Source: an uncultured Alphaproteobacteria bacterium (GTDB lineage Bacteria > Pseudomonadota > Alphaproteobacteria > RF32 > CAG-239). From it: DNA of 41,099 nt. Location: contig CALXUQ010000008.1 of NCBI GenBank assembly GCA_944391725.1, forward strand, positions 1 through 41,099, read 5' to 3'. The position numbers were made by a program, and so were the translations under genes. Shown piece by piece: positions 25,481 through 32,693 of this stretch; the first letter of the stretch is position 1, and every line of letters begins with the position of its first letter. Below the pieces are notes generated by a model, which was not told the origin of the DNA, ran no database searches, and was given only the letters and a program-made list of their open reading frames with translations.

Positions 25481-26269
25481 ATGATTTTTATCTATTTCAT
25501 TCTTATTTTTGCCATTTCTTACCTCATCGGCACTATCCCCTGCGGTTTGGGGCTGGCCAAATTATTCCGCCTCAAAGAAATACCTAAAAATCTTGACGGT
25601 TATGTCAGCTTTGGCAGTCTCTGGCACTCTAAACATTGGTTCTTAGCTATAATCACACTGATTTTAGAAATTTCTAAAATAATTATAGTCACTTTTATCA
25701 TTTATCTAACCGAAACATTTCATAACTTACCTTTGATTAATATTGATATCTTCCATCAATATATATATGACTGCCCCAAATACACCACTGGTATTTGTTC
25801 ACCACGTCACATAAACCTCTTTGGGCAAGACGTACAAGTTAGAGATGCTATCAGTTCCATTAAATTTTTCGCTTTAATAGTTGGTCAAATTTTCCCCTGT
25901 TGGACTAGATTTAAAGGTAGTACCGGAACTCTGTTTGCAATCTTATTTATAATATTTCCAACACTAATTTTGACTCCATTATTCACATTAGCTTTCATCA
26001 TTACATGGTTAATTGTACTGTTCTTCACTAAATATATGTGTTTAGCAAATATCATCAGTATAACCATTTGGCCTTTAATTATGCTGATAGGAGGTTTTAT
26101 TCATAACCCTGAAATATCAACCATTATTAATTTTATTCCTATAGCAATACGATATATTGCACTAGCCCTTTTAGTAATTTTGGGGCACCGCGGACACATC
26201 ACCCGCTTGCTAAAAGGCCAAGAACCAAAATTTTCATTTAAGAAGAAAAATAAGGAGCTAAAAGCATGA
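25481..26269 (+). CDS. PlsY-like paralogue with altered active-site motifs
   Basis: A 262-residue membrane protein clearly derived from PlsY. Aligned with the neighbour, IGTIPCGLGLAKLFRLKEIP matches motif 1, HWFLAIITLILEISK matches HWGLALLTIICDASK, and GHRGHITRLLKGQEPKFSFKKK matches the C-terminus. The catalytic glycine-rich motif IGSGNIGATN is replaced by YVSFGSLWHSKHW (41-53), and FKGGKG becomes FKGSTG (144-149). An insert of about 45 residues with two cysteines (80-125) enlarges one loop. The coding sequence is much more AT-rich than plsY. Probably not an ordinary acyltransferase; its function is unknown. It starts 24 bases after plsY with AAGGA upstream. Confidence 0.85.
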   Translation: MIFIYFILIFAISYLIGTIPCGLGLAKLFRLKEIPKNLDGYVSFGSLWHSKHWFLAIITLILEISKIIIVTFIIYLTETFHNLPLINIDIFHQYIYDCPKYTTGICSPRHINLFGQDVQVRDAISSIKFFALIVGQIFPCWTRFKGSTGTLFAILFIIFPTLILTPLFTLAFIITWLIVLFFTKYMCLANIISITIWPLIMLIGGFIHNPEISTIINFIPIAIRYIALALLVILGHRGHITRLLKGQEPKFSFKKKNKELKA

Positions 26270-26814
26270 ACTTAACATTAATAAACATATCTATCATCAT
26301 CGGATGCACTCTGATAGGCTACCTTTTCGGTAGCTTCCCCTGTGGAAAGCTTGTTGCTAAGCTGGCTGGTCTCCAAGAATTGCCGCTCAACAAGTCCGGA
26401 CGCATAAGCGTTGCCAGTCTGTGGCAATCCAAGCACTGGCTGCTATCAACAATGACCATTATATTCATTCTTTTCAAATTTGCCCTTAGTATCGCTGTTT
26501 CATTTGCAATCATAAAACTTGACTATAACTCATATGTTTCCTGTTCATACTCCACCATTTGTGATGAACAAGGCAAAAACTGCAAATCTGTTGCCAGTGC
26601 TTGCACCTTCAATCCCCAAGCATTTCCTAAAGAATCATACTCTTATACAATTGGAGTATCCCATTCTGGTAAAACAATGCAAATTGAAACCCTAGAACCA
26701 ATTGGTGTGAGACAAACAAAAGAACTAATATATCTATCATCTGGAATCCTATGTATATTAGCTTTCATCATCGGCACATTTTGCCCCTTAAGAGGTAAAA
26801 GAAAGAAAAAATGA
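26266..26814 (+). CDS. PlsY-like paralogue, half-length, altered motifs
   Basis: A 182-residue membrane protein. The first 65 residues match PlsY and even more the preceding paralogue (FGSFPCGKLVAKLAGLQELP; SLWQSKHWLLSTMTI). Where the second half of PlsY should be there is a polar loop of about 70 residues with three cysteines. One last membrane segment follows, ending IIGTFCPLRGKRKKK, at the point where PlsY's third motif begins. All phosphate-binding residues are missing. The ATGA overlaps on both sides (with the preceding gene and with dprA) show it is translated as part of the operon. Its role is unknown. Confidence 0.8.
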   Translation: MNLTLINISIIIGCTLIGYLFGSFPCGKLVAKLAGLQELPLNKSGRISVASLWQSKHWLLSTMTIIFILFKFALSIAVSFAIIKLDYNSYVSCSYSTICDEQGKNCKSVASACTFNPQAFPKESYSYTIGVSHSGKTMQIETLEPIGVRQTKELIYLSSGILCILAFIIGTFCPLRGKRKKK

Positions 26815-27941
26815 TACCAGCGGCCGAGCTCATCAAGTGCCTGCAACTGATTAACTCAGAAAACGTCGGGCCGGTAACTTTCTACAAGCTCATAGTGCGT
26901 TATCGCAGTTTGGATAACGCCTTAGAATCCCTGCCGAGTTTGCCCAAATACCGACTGTTTTCCAAAGCTCAGGCGCAAAGAGAATATGAGCTCGCCCGCT
27001 CCAAAAACATTCAAATCATCAGCATTTTTGATGACGAATATCCAAATGAGCTCAAGCAAATTAACGATGCCCCGCCGATTCTATATGTCCGCGGCCGATT
27101 AGACTTGCTCAAAGCCCCCGCCGCCTTGGCCATTGTCGGCGCACGCAATGCCTCGATTAACGGGCGCAAAACCGCCTCTCATATTGCCTATGACCTCACC
27201 AACAACGGCGTTTTGGTAGTTTCCGGCATGGCGCGCGGTATCGATTCGGCCGCCCATAAAGGTGCCATGTATGCCCGCAATCAAAAAGGAGCCACTTTAG
27301 CTGTTTTAGGCACTGGGGTAGATGTCCCCTACCCTGCGGAAAATCGCCGATTATATGAGCAAATCTGCGAACAAGGCGCGGTTGTATCGGAGTTTCCGCT
27401 CGGCACTGAACCCCAAGCCCAAAACTTTCCGCGCCGCAACCGCTTAGTTTCGGCACTCACGCAAGGCACATTGGTAGTTGAGGCCACCACGCATTCCGGC
27501 TCGCTGATAACCGCCCGACTGGCCTTAGAACAAGGCAAAGATATTTTTGCAGTTCCCGGTTCTCCACAAGATGCCCGCGCTTTAGGTCCCAACAAATTAA
27601 TCAAGGAAGGCGCTATTTTGGCGGAATCTGCCGACGATATTTTGAGCCATTTTAATCCCGAAAAACAACAACAGTTGATAGAATATGTTGACAAGTTGCA
27701 AAAAAATGCCGATTATCCGGCAAAGGATAATCTAAAAGAAGCGAGCCCGCCTAATGATGATGTCAAGCAGAGCGAAACTTCTTCGATTATCGATTGTCTG
27801 AGCCGCGAGGGCACCTTGGTTGATGAGATTATCAGAAAAACCGGACAAGATGCCGCCACGGTCTCACTGGCATTATTAGAATTAGAATTAAGCGGCAGAA
27901 TTGAGCGCCAACCCGGCAACAAAGTTGCGTTGATAAAATAG
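26811..27941 (+). CDS. dprA: DNA processing protein DprA
   Basis: A 376-residue protein that binds incoming single-stranded DNA and loads RecA during natural transformation; related roles in DNA uptake and recombination are known. A short N-terminal helical domain (about 1-70) is followed by the Rossmann-like core with IVGARNASINGR, VVSGMARGIDSAAHKGA, NFPRRNRLVSALT and VVEATTHSGSLITARLALEQ. A C-terminal winged-helix (about 315-376) closes it. The ATG overlaps the previous stop (ATGA). topA follows 25 bases downstream, the usual alphaproteobacterial partner. Confidence 0.95.
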   Translation: MIPAAELIKCLQLINSENVGPVTFYKLIVRYRSLDNALESLPSLPKYRLFSKAQAQREYELARSKNIQIISIFDDEYPNELKQINDAPPILYVRGRLDLLKAPAALAIVGARNASINGRKTASHIAYDLTNNGVLVVSGMARGIDSAAHKGAMYARNQKGATLAVLGTGVDVPYPAENRRLYEQICEQGAVVSEFPLGTEPQAQNFPRRNRLVSALTQGTLVVEATTHSGSLITARLALEQGKDIFAVPGSPQDARALGPNKLIKEGAILAESADDILSHFNPEKQQQLIEYVDKLQKNADYPAKDNLKEASPPNDDVKQSETSSIIDCLSREGTLVDEIIRKTGQDAATVSLALLELELSGRIERQPGNKVALIK

Positions 27942-27966
27942 GAAACTTTAACAGAGTAGAAGAACA

Positions 27967-30420
27967 ATGAAATTAGTTATTGTAGAGTCTCCGGCCAAAG
28001 CCAAAACCATCAACAAATACCTTGGAAGCGACTACAAAGTTTTAGCCAGCTTTGGTCATATCCGCGATTTGCCGAGCAAAGACGGTTCCGTCCGTCCCGA
28101 TGAAGATTTTGCCATGAGCTGGGAGTTAAGCCCCGGCGGCAAAAAGCACCTCAATGATATTATCGCCGCGGTTAAAGATGCCGACACCATTATCCTCGCC
28201 TCCGACCCGGATAGAGAAGGAGAAGCCATTGCTTGGCATATTTTGGAAGAACTGACCGCTCGCAAAAAAATCAAAGACAAAAAAATTGAGCGCGTCGTCT
28301 TTCACGAAATCACCAAAAAAGCCGTGACCGAGGCCATCAAAAACCCCCGCCAAATTGACAATAACTTAGTTTCGGCCTACATGGCGCGCCGCGCATTAGA
28401 TTATCTGGTGGGGTTTACTTTGTCGCCGGTTTTGTGGCGCAAGCTCCCCGGTTCCAAGTCGGCCGGCCGCGTGCAGTCAGTGGCTTTGCGTTTAGTCTGC
28501 GACCGCGAAACCGAAATTGAAAAGTTCAAATCCGAAGAATATTGGACCGTTGATGTTGACTTGCTCACCTCAAAGCAAGCACTGATTCGCTCACACCTGA
28601 TTAATTTGGATGGCAAAAAACTAGAAAAATTTGACCTCAACACCGAGGCCAAAGCCATGGAAGCCAAAGCCAAGATTGAGGCTCAAAACTTTAGCATTGA
28701 CAATGTGGAGCGCAAAAAAGCCAATCGCTATCCGGCTCCGCCGTTCACCACTTCCACTTTGCAGCAAGAAGCCGCGCGCAAACTGCGTTTTTCCGCCAAG
28801 AAAACCATGCAGATTGCCCAAAAGCTCTATGAAGACGGACATATTACTTATATGCGTACCGACGCGGTAAACTTGTCAGAAGAAGCTATTGCCGCCTGCC
28901 GTGAAGCCATTGTCAAATATTTTGGTGAGGCTTATCTGCCCAAAACCGCCAAAGAATATAAGACCAAGTCCAAAAACGCGCAAGAAGCTCACGAGGCCAT
29001 TCGTCCGGCGCACGTTTCCGACACCCCCAAAAAGCTCGAGGGTAAACTTGACAGCGATGCCCACAAGCTATATGAGCTGATTTGGAAACGTACCGTGGCT
29101 TGCCAAATGAACCCTGCCGTTTTGGACAAGGTAGTAGTTGATGCCATTTCGCAAGATAAGCAAATTTTGCTCCGTGCCAATGGGCAGGTAATTGAGTTTG
29201 ATGGGTTCTTGAAGTTATATCAAGAAAGCCGCGATGACGACAGCGAAGACGACGAAAACCGCATTTTGCCAAATGTCGAAAAAGGCGAAAATGTTGACAA
29301 AGGCGAAATCCGCCCCGAACAACATTTCACCACCCCGCCCCCGCGCTATACGGAAGCCAGCCTGGTCAAAAAGTTGGAAGAATTAGGCATCGGCCGTCCG
29401 TCCACTTATGCCAGCATCATGGCGGTTTTGCAAGAGCGCAAATATGTGCGGGTTGAGAAGTTGCGTTTCATTCCCGAAGACCGCGGACGCATTGTAACGG
29501 TGTTCCTGGAAAACTTCTTCAAGAAATATGTCGAGTATGATTTTACGGCCCAGTTGGAAGAATTTTTAGATGATGTTTCCAATGGTCAGATGGAATGGAA
29601 AAAGCTCTTGGGTGGCTTTTGGACCAAGTTCATCAAGACGGTGGAATCTGTTCAGCCGCTCCAAATCACCGAGGTCATCAACAAGATTGACGAGGCCTTG
29701 TCTTATCACCTGTTCCCGCCGCGTGAAGACGGTTCCGACCCGAGAGTTTGTCCCGAGTGCGGCAAAGGCAGACTGAGCATCAAACTCGGCAAGTTTGGCG
29801 CCTTTATCGGTTGTTCTAACTATCCGGAGTGCAAATATACCAAACCGCTCGTTGATACCGCCGACGAAGAAGCTGCCGCCACGCCAAAGGCCAACAATGG
29901 CGAAGATAAAGTTTTAGGTGAACAAAATGGCCTGAAGATTTATCTCAAAAAAGGTCCGTATGGATATTATCTCCAACTTGGCGAAGATGCTACTGCCACG
30001 ACCGAAAAACCCAAACGCGTGGCTTTGCCCAAAAATTTGAGTCCGGAAGAAGTTAGTTTGGAACAGGCTAGTATCTTGATAAATTTGCCCAAACAACTTG
30101 GCAATGGCATTGAGGCCAATATTGGCAAATTCGGACAATATATTAAACAGGGCGGCAAATCGCGCTCCTTAACCGGCAATGATAATATCTTCAACATCAC
30201 CCTGGAGCGAGCCGAAGAATTGCTCAAAAATGTTGCCGAAAGACCGGTCGGCAAAGTCCTTGGCCAGCACCCCAAAGATAAAGGCGACATCAGCCTAAAT
30301 TCAGGGCGTTATGGTCCTTACCTCAAGTGGGGCAAGAACAATTATGCCATTCCCAAAGAATATAAGGGCAAAGAATTGAGCTTGGAAGATGCGCTCAAAA
30401 TCATTGATAACAAAAAATAA
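27967..30420 (+). CDS. topA: DNA topoisomerase I
   Basis: An 817-residue type IA topoisomerase that relaxes negative supercoils. The TOPRIM domain (MKLVIVESPAKAKTINKYLG; SDPDREGEAIAWH) is followed by the gate domains with the active-site Tyr in GHITYMRTDAVNLS and GIGRPSTYASIMAVL. One C4 zinc ribbon (CPEC...GCSNYPEC) and a C-terminal tail of basic TopA repeats (GPYGYYLQLGE; GPYLKWGKNN) finish it. The ATG at 27967 has only a weak ribosome site. It is the last gene of the plsY operon. Confidence 0.97.
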   Translation: MKLVIVESPAKAKTINKYLGSDYKVLASFGHIRDLPSKDGSVRPDEDFAMSWELSPGGKKHLNDIIAAVKDADTIILASDPDREGEAIAWHILEELTARKKIKDKKIERVVFHEITKKAVTEAIKNPRQIDNNLVSAYMARRALDYLVGFTLSPVLWRKLPGSKSAGRVQSVALRLVCDRETEIEKFKSEEYWTVDVDLLTSKQALIRSHLINLDGKKLEKFDLNTEAKAMEAKAKIEAQNFSIDNVERKKANRYPAPPFTTSTLQQEAARKLRFSAKKTMQIAQKLYEDGHITYMRTDAVNLSEEAIAACREAIVKYFGEAYLPKTAKEYKTKSKNAQEAHEAIRPAHVSDTPKKLEGKLDSDAHKLYELIWKRTVACQMNPAVLDKVVVDAISQDKQILLRANGQVIEFDGFLKLYQESRDDDSEDDENRILPNVEKGENVDKGEIRPEQHFTTPPPRYTEASLVKKLEELGIGRPSTYASIMAVLQERKYVRVEKLRFIPEDRGRIVTVFLENFFKKYVEYDFTAQLEEFLDDVSNGQMEWKKLLGGFWTKFIKTVESVQPLQITEVINKIDEALSYHLFPPREDGSDPRVCPECGKGRLSIKLGKFGAFIGCSNYPECKYTKPLVDTADEEAAATPKANNGEDKVLGEQNGLKIYLKKGPYGYYLQLGEDATATTEKPKRVALPKNLSPEEVSLEQASILINLPKQLGNGIEANIGKFGQYIKQGGKSRSLTGNDNIFNITLERAEELLKNVAERPVGKVLGQHPKDKGDISLNSGRYGPYLKWGKNNYAIPKEYKGKELSLEDALKIIDNKK

Positions 30421-30426
30421 CCTCCT

Positions 30427-30455
30427 CCCCGAAATGACCTTTCGGGGATTTTTTT
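30427..30455 (+). terminator. terminator of the plsY-topA operon
   Basis: CCCCGAAA (30427-30434) and TTTCGGGG (30440-30447) form a perfect 8-bp stem followed by seven T residues, starting six bases after the topA stop. Confidence 0.9.
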
Positions 30456-30486
30456 GCTTGCAATTTTGATAAGATTGATTAAGCTT

Positions 30487-30661
30487 TAACTGCACTCGGG
30501 AGAGCCGAGTGCGGAGTGTAGTAACTCCTTATACAGAAAGAAAGCTCCTTGAATGGGGAGCGACCGGAATAAGTATGCCTTGTGCATAACGAAGAAGGTC
30601 GACTGTTTCTGTATGCAGTTACTAACTCCCCGCCTTAGGAACGCTAGGGCGGTTTCTTTTT
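30487..30661 (+). ncRNA. candidate structured RNA (small RNA or cis-regulatory leader)
   Basis: The gap between topA and the HTH gene folds by eye into a compact structure. Hairpin H1: GCACTCGG (30492-30499) with CCGAGTGC (30505-30512). Helix P1: 30513-30526 with 30617-30629, 13 pairs and one bulged G. Helix P2: ATACAGAAA (30531-30539) with TTTCTGTAT (30606-30614). Inside P2 a junction holds H3 (GCTCC 30544-30548 with GGAGC 30557-30561) and H4 (GACC 30562-30565 with GGTC 30597-30600; TATGC with GCATA at its tip; a symmetric 8x8 purine-rich internal loop between). A terminator follows (30630-30661). No Rfam family is recognised by eye. Confidence 0.75.
30630..30661 (+). terminator. terminator of the structured RNA
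   Basis: CCGCCTTAG (30630-30638) pairs with CTAGGGCGG (30644-30652; one wobble) around GAACG and is followed by TTTCTTTTT. It stands 30 bases before the ATG of the HTH gene, so read-through would be needed to express that gene from the same promoter. Confidence 0.8.
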
Positions 30662-30690
30662 AACTAGAAACCTAAAGGGAGTTTATAACC

Positions 30691-30936
30691 ATGAGTCACA
30701 ATTACCGCCGTCAAGCTTGGCAGGAATGCCAAAAAGAAATTGGCGAAAAAATTAAGGATATGCGCTTGGAGTTAGATTTACCTCCACAAATTGCCGCCGA
30801 ACTTTTGCATATCGGATTAAACCAGCTTTTCTACCTTGAAAACGGCTATATTGGGAAAATGCAAATTACAGTTCTCCATGCCTTAGCTTATAAATATCAT
30901 TATAAATTAAAAATAAGTTTTGAGAAAAAGACATAA
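30691..30936 (+). CDS. small XRE-like helix-turn-helix protein
   Basis: An 81-residue protein. Residues about 12-70 follow the lambda-repressor/XRE pattern: IGEKIKDMRLELDLPPQIAAELLHIGLNQLFYLENGYIGKM, with the turn between the two HTH helices and the usual LENG in place of LERG. The C-terminus ends in a short strand (YKLKISFEKK). It is probably a DNA-binding regulator or the antitoxin-like partner of a lost neighbour; no toxin gene is adjacent. The ribosome site GGGAG (30677-30681) could pair with AACTCCC at 30624-30630 in the preceding RNA, suggesting that the RNA controls its translation. Confidence 0.85.
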   Translation: MSHNYRRQAWQECQKEIGEKIKDMRLELDLPPQIAAELLHIGLNQLFYLENGYIGKMQITVLHALAYKYHYKLKISFEKKT

Positions 30937-30989
30937 CCCCACCCAAGAATTTACCAATTTTATTCCTCCCCTCAAAAGCAGCATACACT

Positions 30990-31007
30990 AAAAAAGGGGA
31001 AAACCCC
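30990..31007 (-). terminator. weak terminator of the gene at 31014
   Basis: On the minus strand GGGG (31007-31004) pairs with CCCC (30999-30996) around four T residues and is followed by six T. The stem is short. Confidence 0.4.
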
Positions 31008-31013
31008 CTCCGA

Positions 31014-32078
31014 TTATTTTTCGGAAGGGGTTTCGTTTTCGGGATTAAACATTTTATACAAAGTAATAATCCGTTGTTCAGAAGCGTTGAGTTTATCTTC
31101 GCCTCCGAAATTGATTTGCTCGTACAGCCTGCGAATGTGCGGGAAAATCATTTGATTTAACCCGCTCTTTTTAATTTCATCTTCAATGTCGCGGATGAAA
31201 TTAAAAGTTTCTTGGCTGATAGTTGTTCCATAAAACGGAAATTCCAGAAGAGTACCTGAGGGGTGCTCCCAGATATGGAGTGAATCTTTAATATAGCGAT
31301 ACACTATTATCTTGATTTCCTTTGCTTTTACAACATCTTTTACGGTGTTGTAAGATTTTTGAACCAAGCTGACTTGCTCTTCAAAAATTTCAGGGTCATC
31401 GGAAAAAACCGTTTTTAAGGCAATTTGCATTTCCTCAGGAGTTATTTCTCCATCTAAATCAATGATGGTGATACCTGATTTAATGCGCTGAATTTGGCTC
31501 AGTCGCCTTTCATCAAACAATAGACCAGCCTTTTTAGTCTTGCTGGCCAATTGCACTAGCCGTTGCAACTCTGCAATAGTTGGGGCAGCTTGTGCCATTT
31601 CTTGAGCCAGAGCCATATACGGCGCCAGCAATTCAAGAAATTTGTTGAGTTGTTTTTTGATGAGAAACCTGCTGACACGCGGGCGAGCAACCGGCATGTC
31701 TTGCAAATTTTCAACACTGAATGTGCTATTGTGCACTTCCAGTGAATGAGACATCTCAAAGTGCTCCGGTGTATTGGCAGATGATACTTCCTGCAAATAG
31801 AGCTGAGCATTTTTTTGGATTTCTTGACAGCCGATACTGTTGTTTTGCAACATATCAGCCACCAGGGCGGCCTCATTTTTGAGGTGGTAATGGACGAGCC
31901 TCTGGAGCAACTGAGCTCGTATCATTTTTTCCAAGCCACTGAGCTCATAGACGTAGCCCATGACTTCGTCATACTCAATGCCGGCCAATACCATACGGCT
32001 GGCGAATTTGAGACTCTCGGGCATAAGGCCCACCAACAGTTCTTTTTCGTCTTTACTAAGTTCTCTTTTTTTTGCCAT
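31014..32078 (-). CDS. mainly helical protein, function unknown
   Basis: A 354-residue soluble protein. The N-terminal third is helical (LKFASRMVLAGIEYDEVMGYVYELSGLEKMIRAQLLQRLVHYHLKNEAALVADML), resembling the helical repeats of the two genes upstream. The middle carries a conserved-looking stretch (GITIIDLDGEITPEEM) and a C-terminal domain follows. No catalytic motif is recognised. The ATG has no Shine-Dalgarno site; an excellent promoter lies at 32122-32151. It is a single gene, third in a row of similar minus-strand genes. Confidence 0.8.
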   Translation of the reverse strand: MAKKRELSKDEKELLVGLMPESLKFASRMVLAGIEYDEVMGYVYELSGLEKMIRAQLLQRLVHYHLKNEAALVADMLQNNSIGCQEIQKNAQLYLQEVSSANTPEHFEMSHSLEVHNSTFSVENLQDMPVARPRVSRFLIKKQLNKFLELLAPYMALAQEMAQAAPTIAELQRLVQLASKTKKAGLLFDERRLSQIQRIKSGITIIDLDGEITPEEMQIALKTVFSDDPEIFEEQVSLVQKSYNTVKDVVKAKEIKIIVYRYIKDSLHIWEHPSGTLLEFPFYGTTISQETFNFIRDIEDEIKKSGLNQMIFPHIRRLYEQINFGGEDKLNASEQRIITLYKMFNPENETPSEK

Positions 32079-32121
32079 AACTTAAATAATTTATTTGATT
32101 AATAATTTTTTTCTAACCGAC

Positions 32122-32151
32122 ATTATAGACATAAAATGACCAAAAAATCAA
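32122..32151 (-). promoter_or_regulatory. sigma-70 promoter of the gene at 31014-32078
   Basis: On the minus strand TTGATT (32151-32146), an 18-base spacer and a perfect TATAAT (32127-32122). The leader would be about 36 bases, AT-rich and without Shine-Dalgarno site. Confidence 0.65.
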
Positions 32152-32189
32152 CTAAAAAAACTTTATAAGCGAAAATTTTTGCCCGAGCA

Positions 32190-32224
32190 TAACAAAACCC
32201 CGTTTCTGCGAACAGAAAACGGGG
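32190..32224 (-). terminator. terminator of the gene at 32231
   Basis: CCCCGTTTCTG (32198-32208) pairs with CAGAAAACGGGG (32213-32224; one bulge) around CGAA. On the minus strand a short TTTTG run follows. It begins seven bases past the stop codon. Confidence 0.7.
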
Positions 32225-32230
32225 TGATGA

Positions 32231-32623
32231 TTACTCATATAACTTGGCTATGTAATTATGTCCGTGCAAAATTAAGTGCTCGTGGACAAATTGCTTATAG
32301 CCGGCTTCCATAATGCGCCAATTGTATTGGGCTAACAAATACAAAACAGCCTCACTCAACTCTCGGGACTGACCGTCGAGAATTGCGCTTAACAATTCTT
32401 GGGAGATTCTGCCATCTGCAAAAATATCCTCTAAAAACACCACTGTTAAAGCCCGCGTGCGCTGGTGGCTCAATCCGGCTCGAATAAGCTGGTAAAATGT
32501 CGCTTTATCATCCAAATGCGGGTAGCGACCAACAAATTCGAACAAATAATATGCAAAATTACGGTAGTCGTCATTGCCGATGTAGGGCTTTTTTAACAGT
32601 TCTAAAATTTGTTTTTGTTCCAT
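32231..32623 (-). CDS. small helical protein, function unknown
   Basis: A 130-residue, all-helical protein. Its pattern (YRNFAYYLFEFVGRYP...FYQLIRAGLSHQRTRALTVVFLEDIF) resembles the internal repeat of the gene immediately upstream (32694), suggesting a HEAT-like helical fold. The start at 32623 (MEQKQILELL) is preferred over a longer non-ATG frame that would run through the upstream terminator hairpin. No Shine-Dalgarno site is seen. No function can be assigned. Confidence 0.75.
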   Translation of the reverse strand: MEQKQILELLKKPYIGNDDYRNFAYYLFEFVGRYPHLDDKATFYQLIRAGLSHQRTRALTVVFLEDIFADGRISQELLSAILDGQSRELSEAVLYLLAQYNWRIMEAGYKQFVHEHLILHGHNYIAKLYE

Positions 32624-32640
32624 GATAATAAGATTTAAAA

Positions 32641-32673
32641 GAAAGCCTCTGCAATGCCAAAGCATTACAGAGG
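32641..32673 (-). terminator. terminator or attenuator between 32694 and 32231 genes
   Basis: CCTCTGCAATGC (32646-32657) pairs with GCATTACAGAGG (32662-32673; one wobble) around CAAA. On the minus strand CTTTCTTTT follows. It lies between the stop at 32694 and the ATG at 32623, so it separates the two genes or attenuates read-through into the second. Confidence 0.8.
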
Positions 32674-32693
32674 GTTTCAACAAGTTAATCATT

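Noticed and set aside
30487-30661. 6S RNA, SRP RNA or tmRNA
   Set aside because: No long single hairpin with central bubble (6S), no GGAA-tetraloop SRP core, no tRNA-like ends or tag frame; the layout with a junction inside P2 does not fit these.
30691-30936. Toxin-antitoxin pair with the HTH protein as antitoxin
   Set aside because: No toxin-like gene lies next to it on either strand; the neighbours are topA and a convergent unrelated gene.
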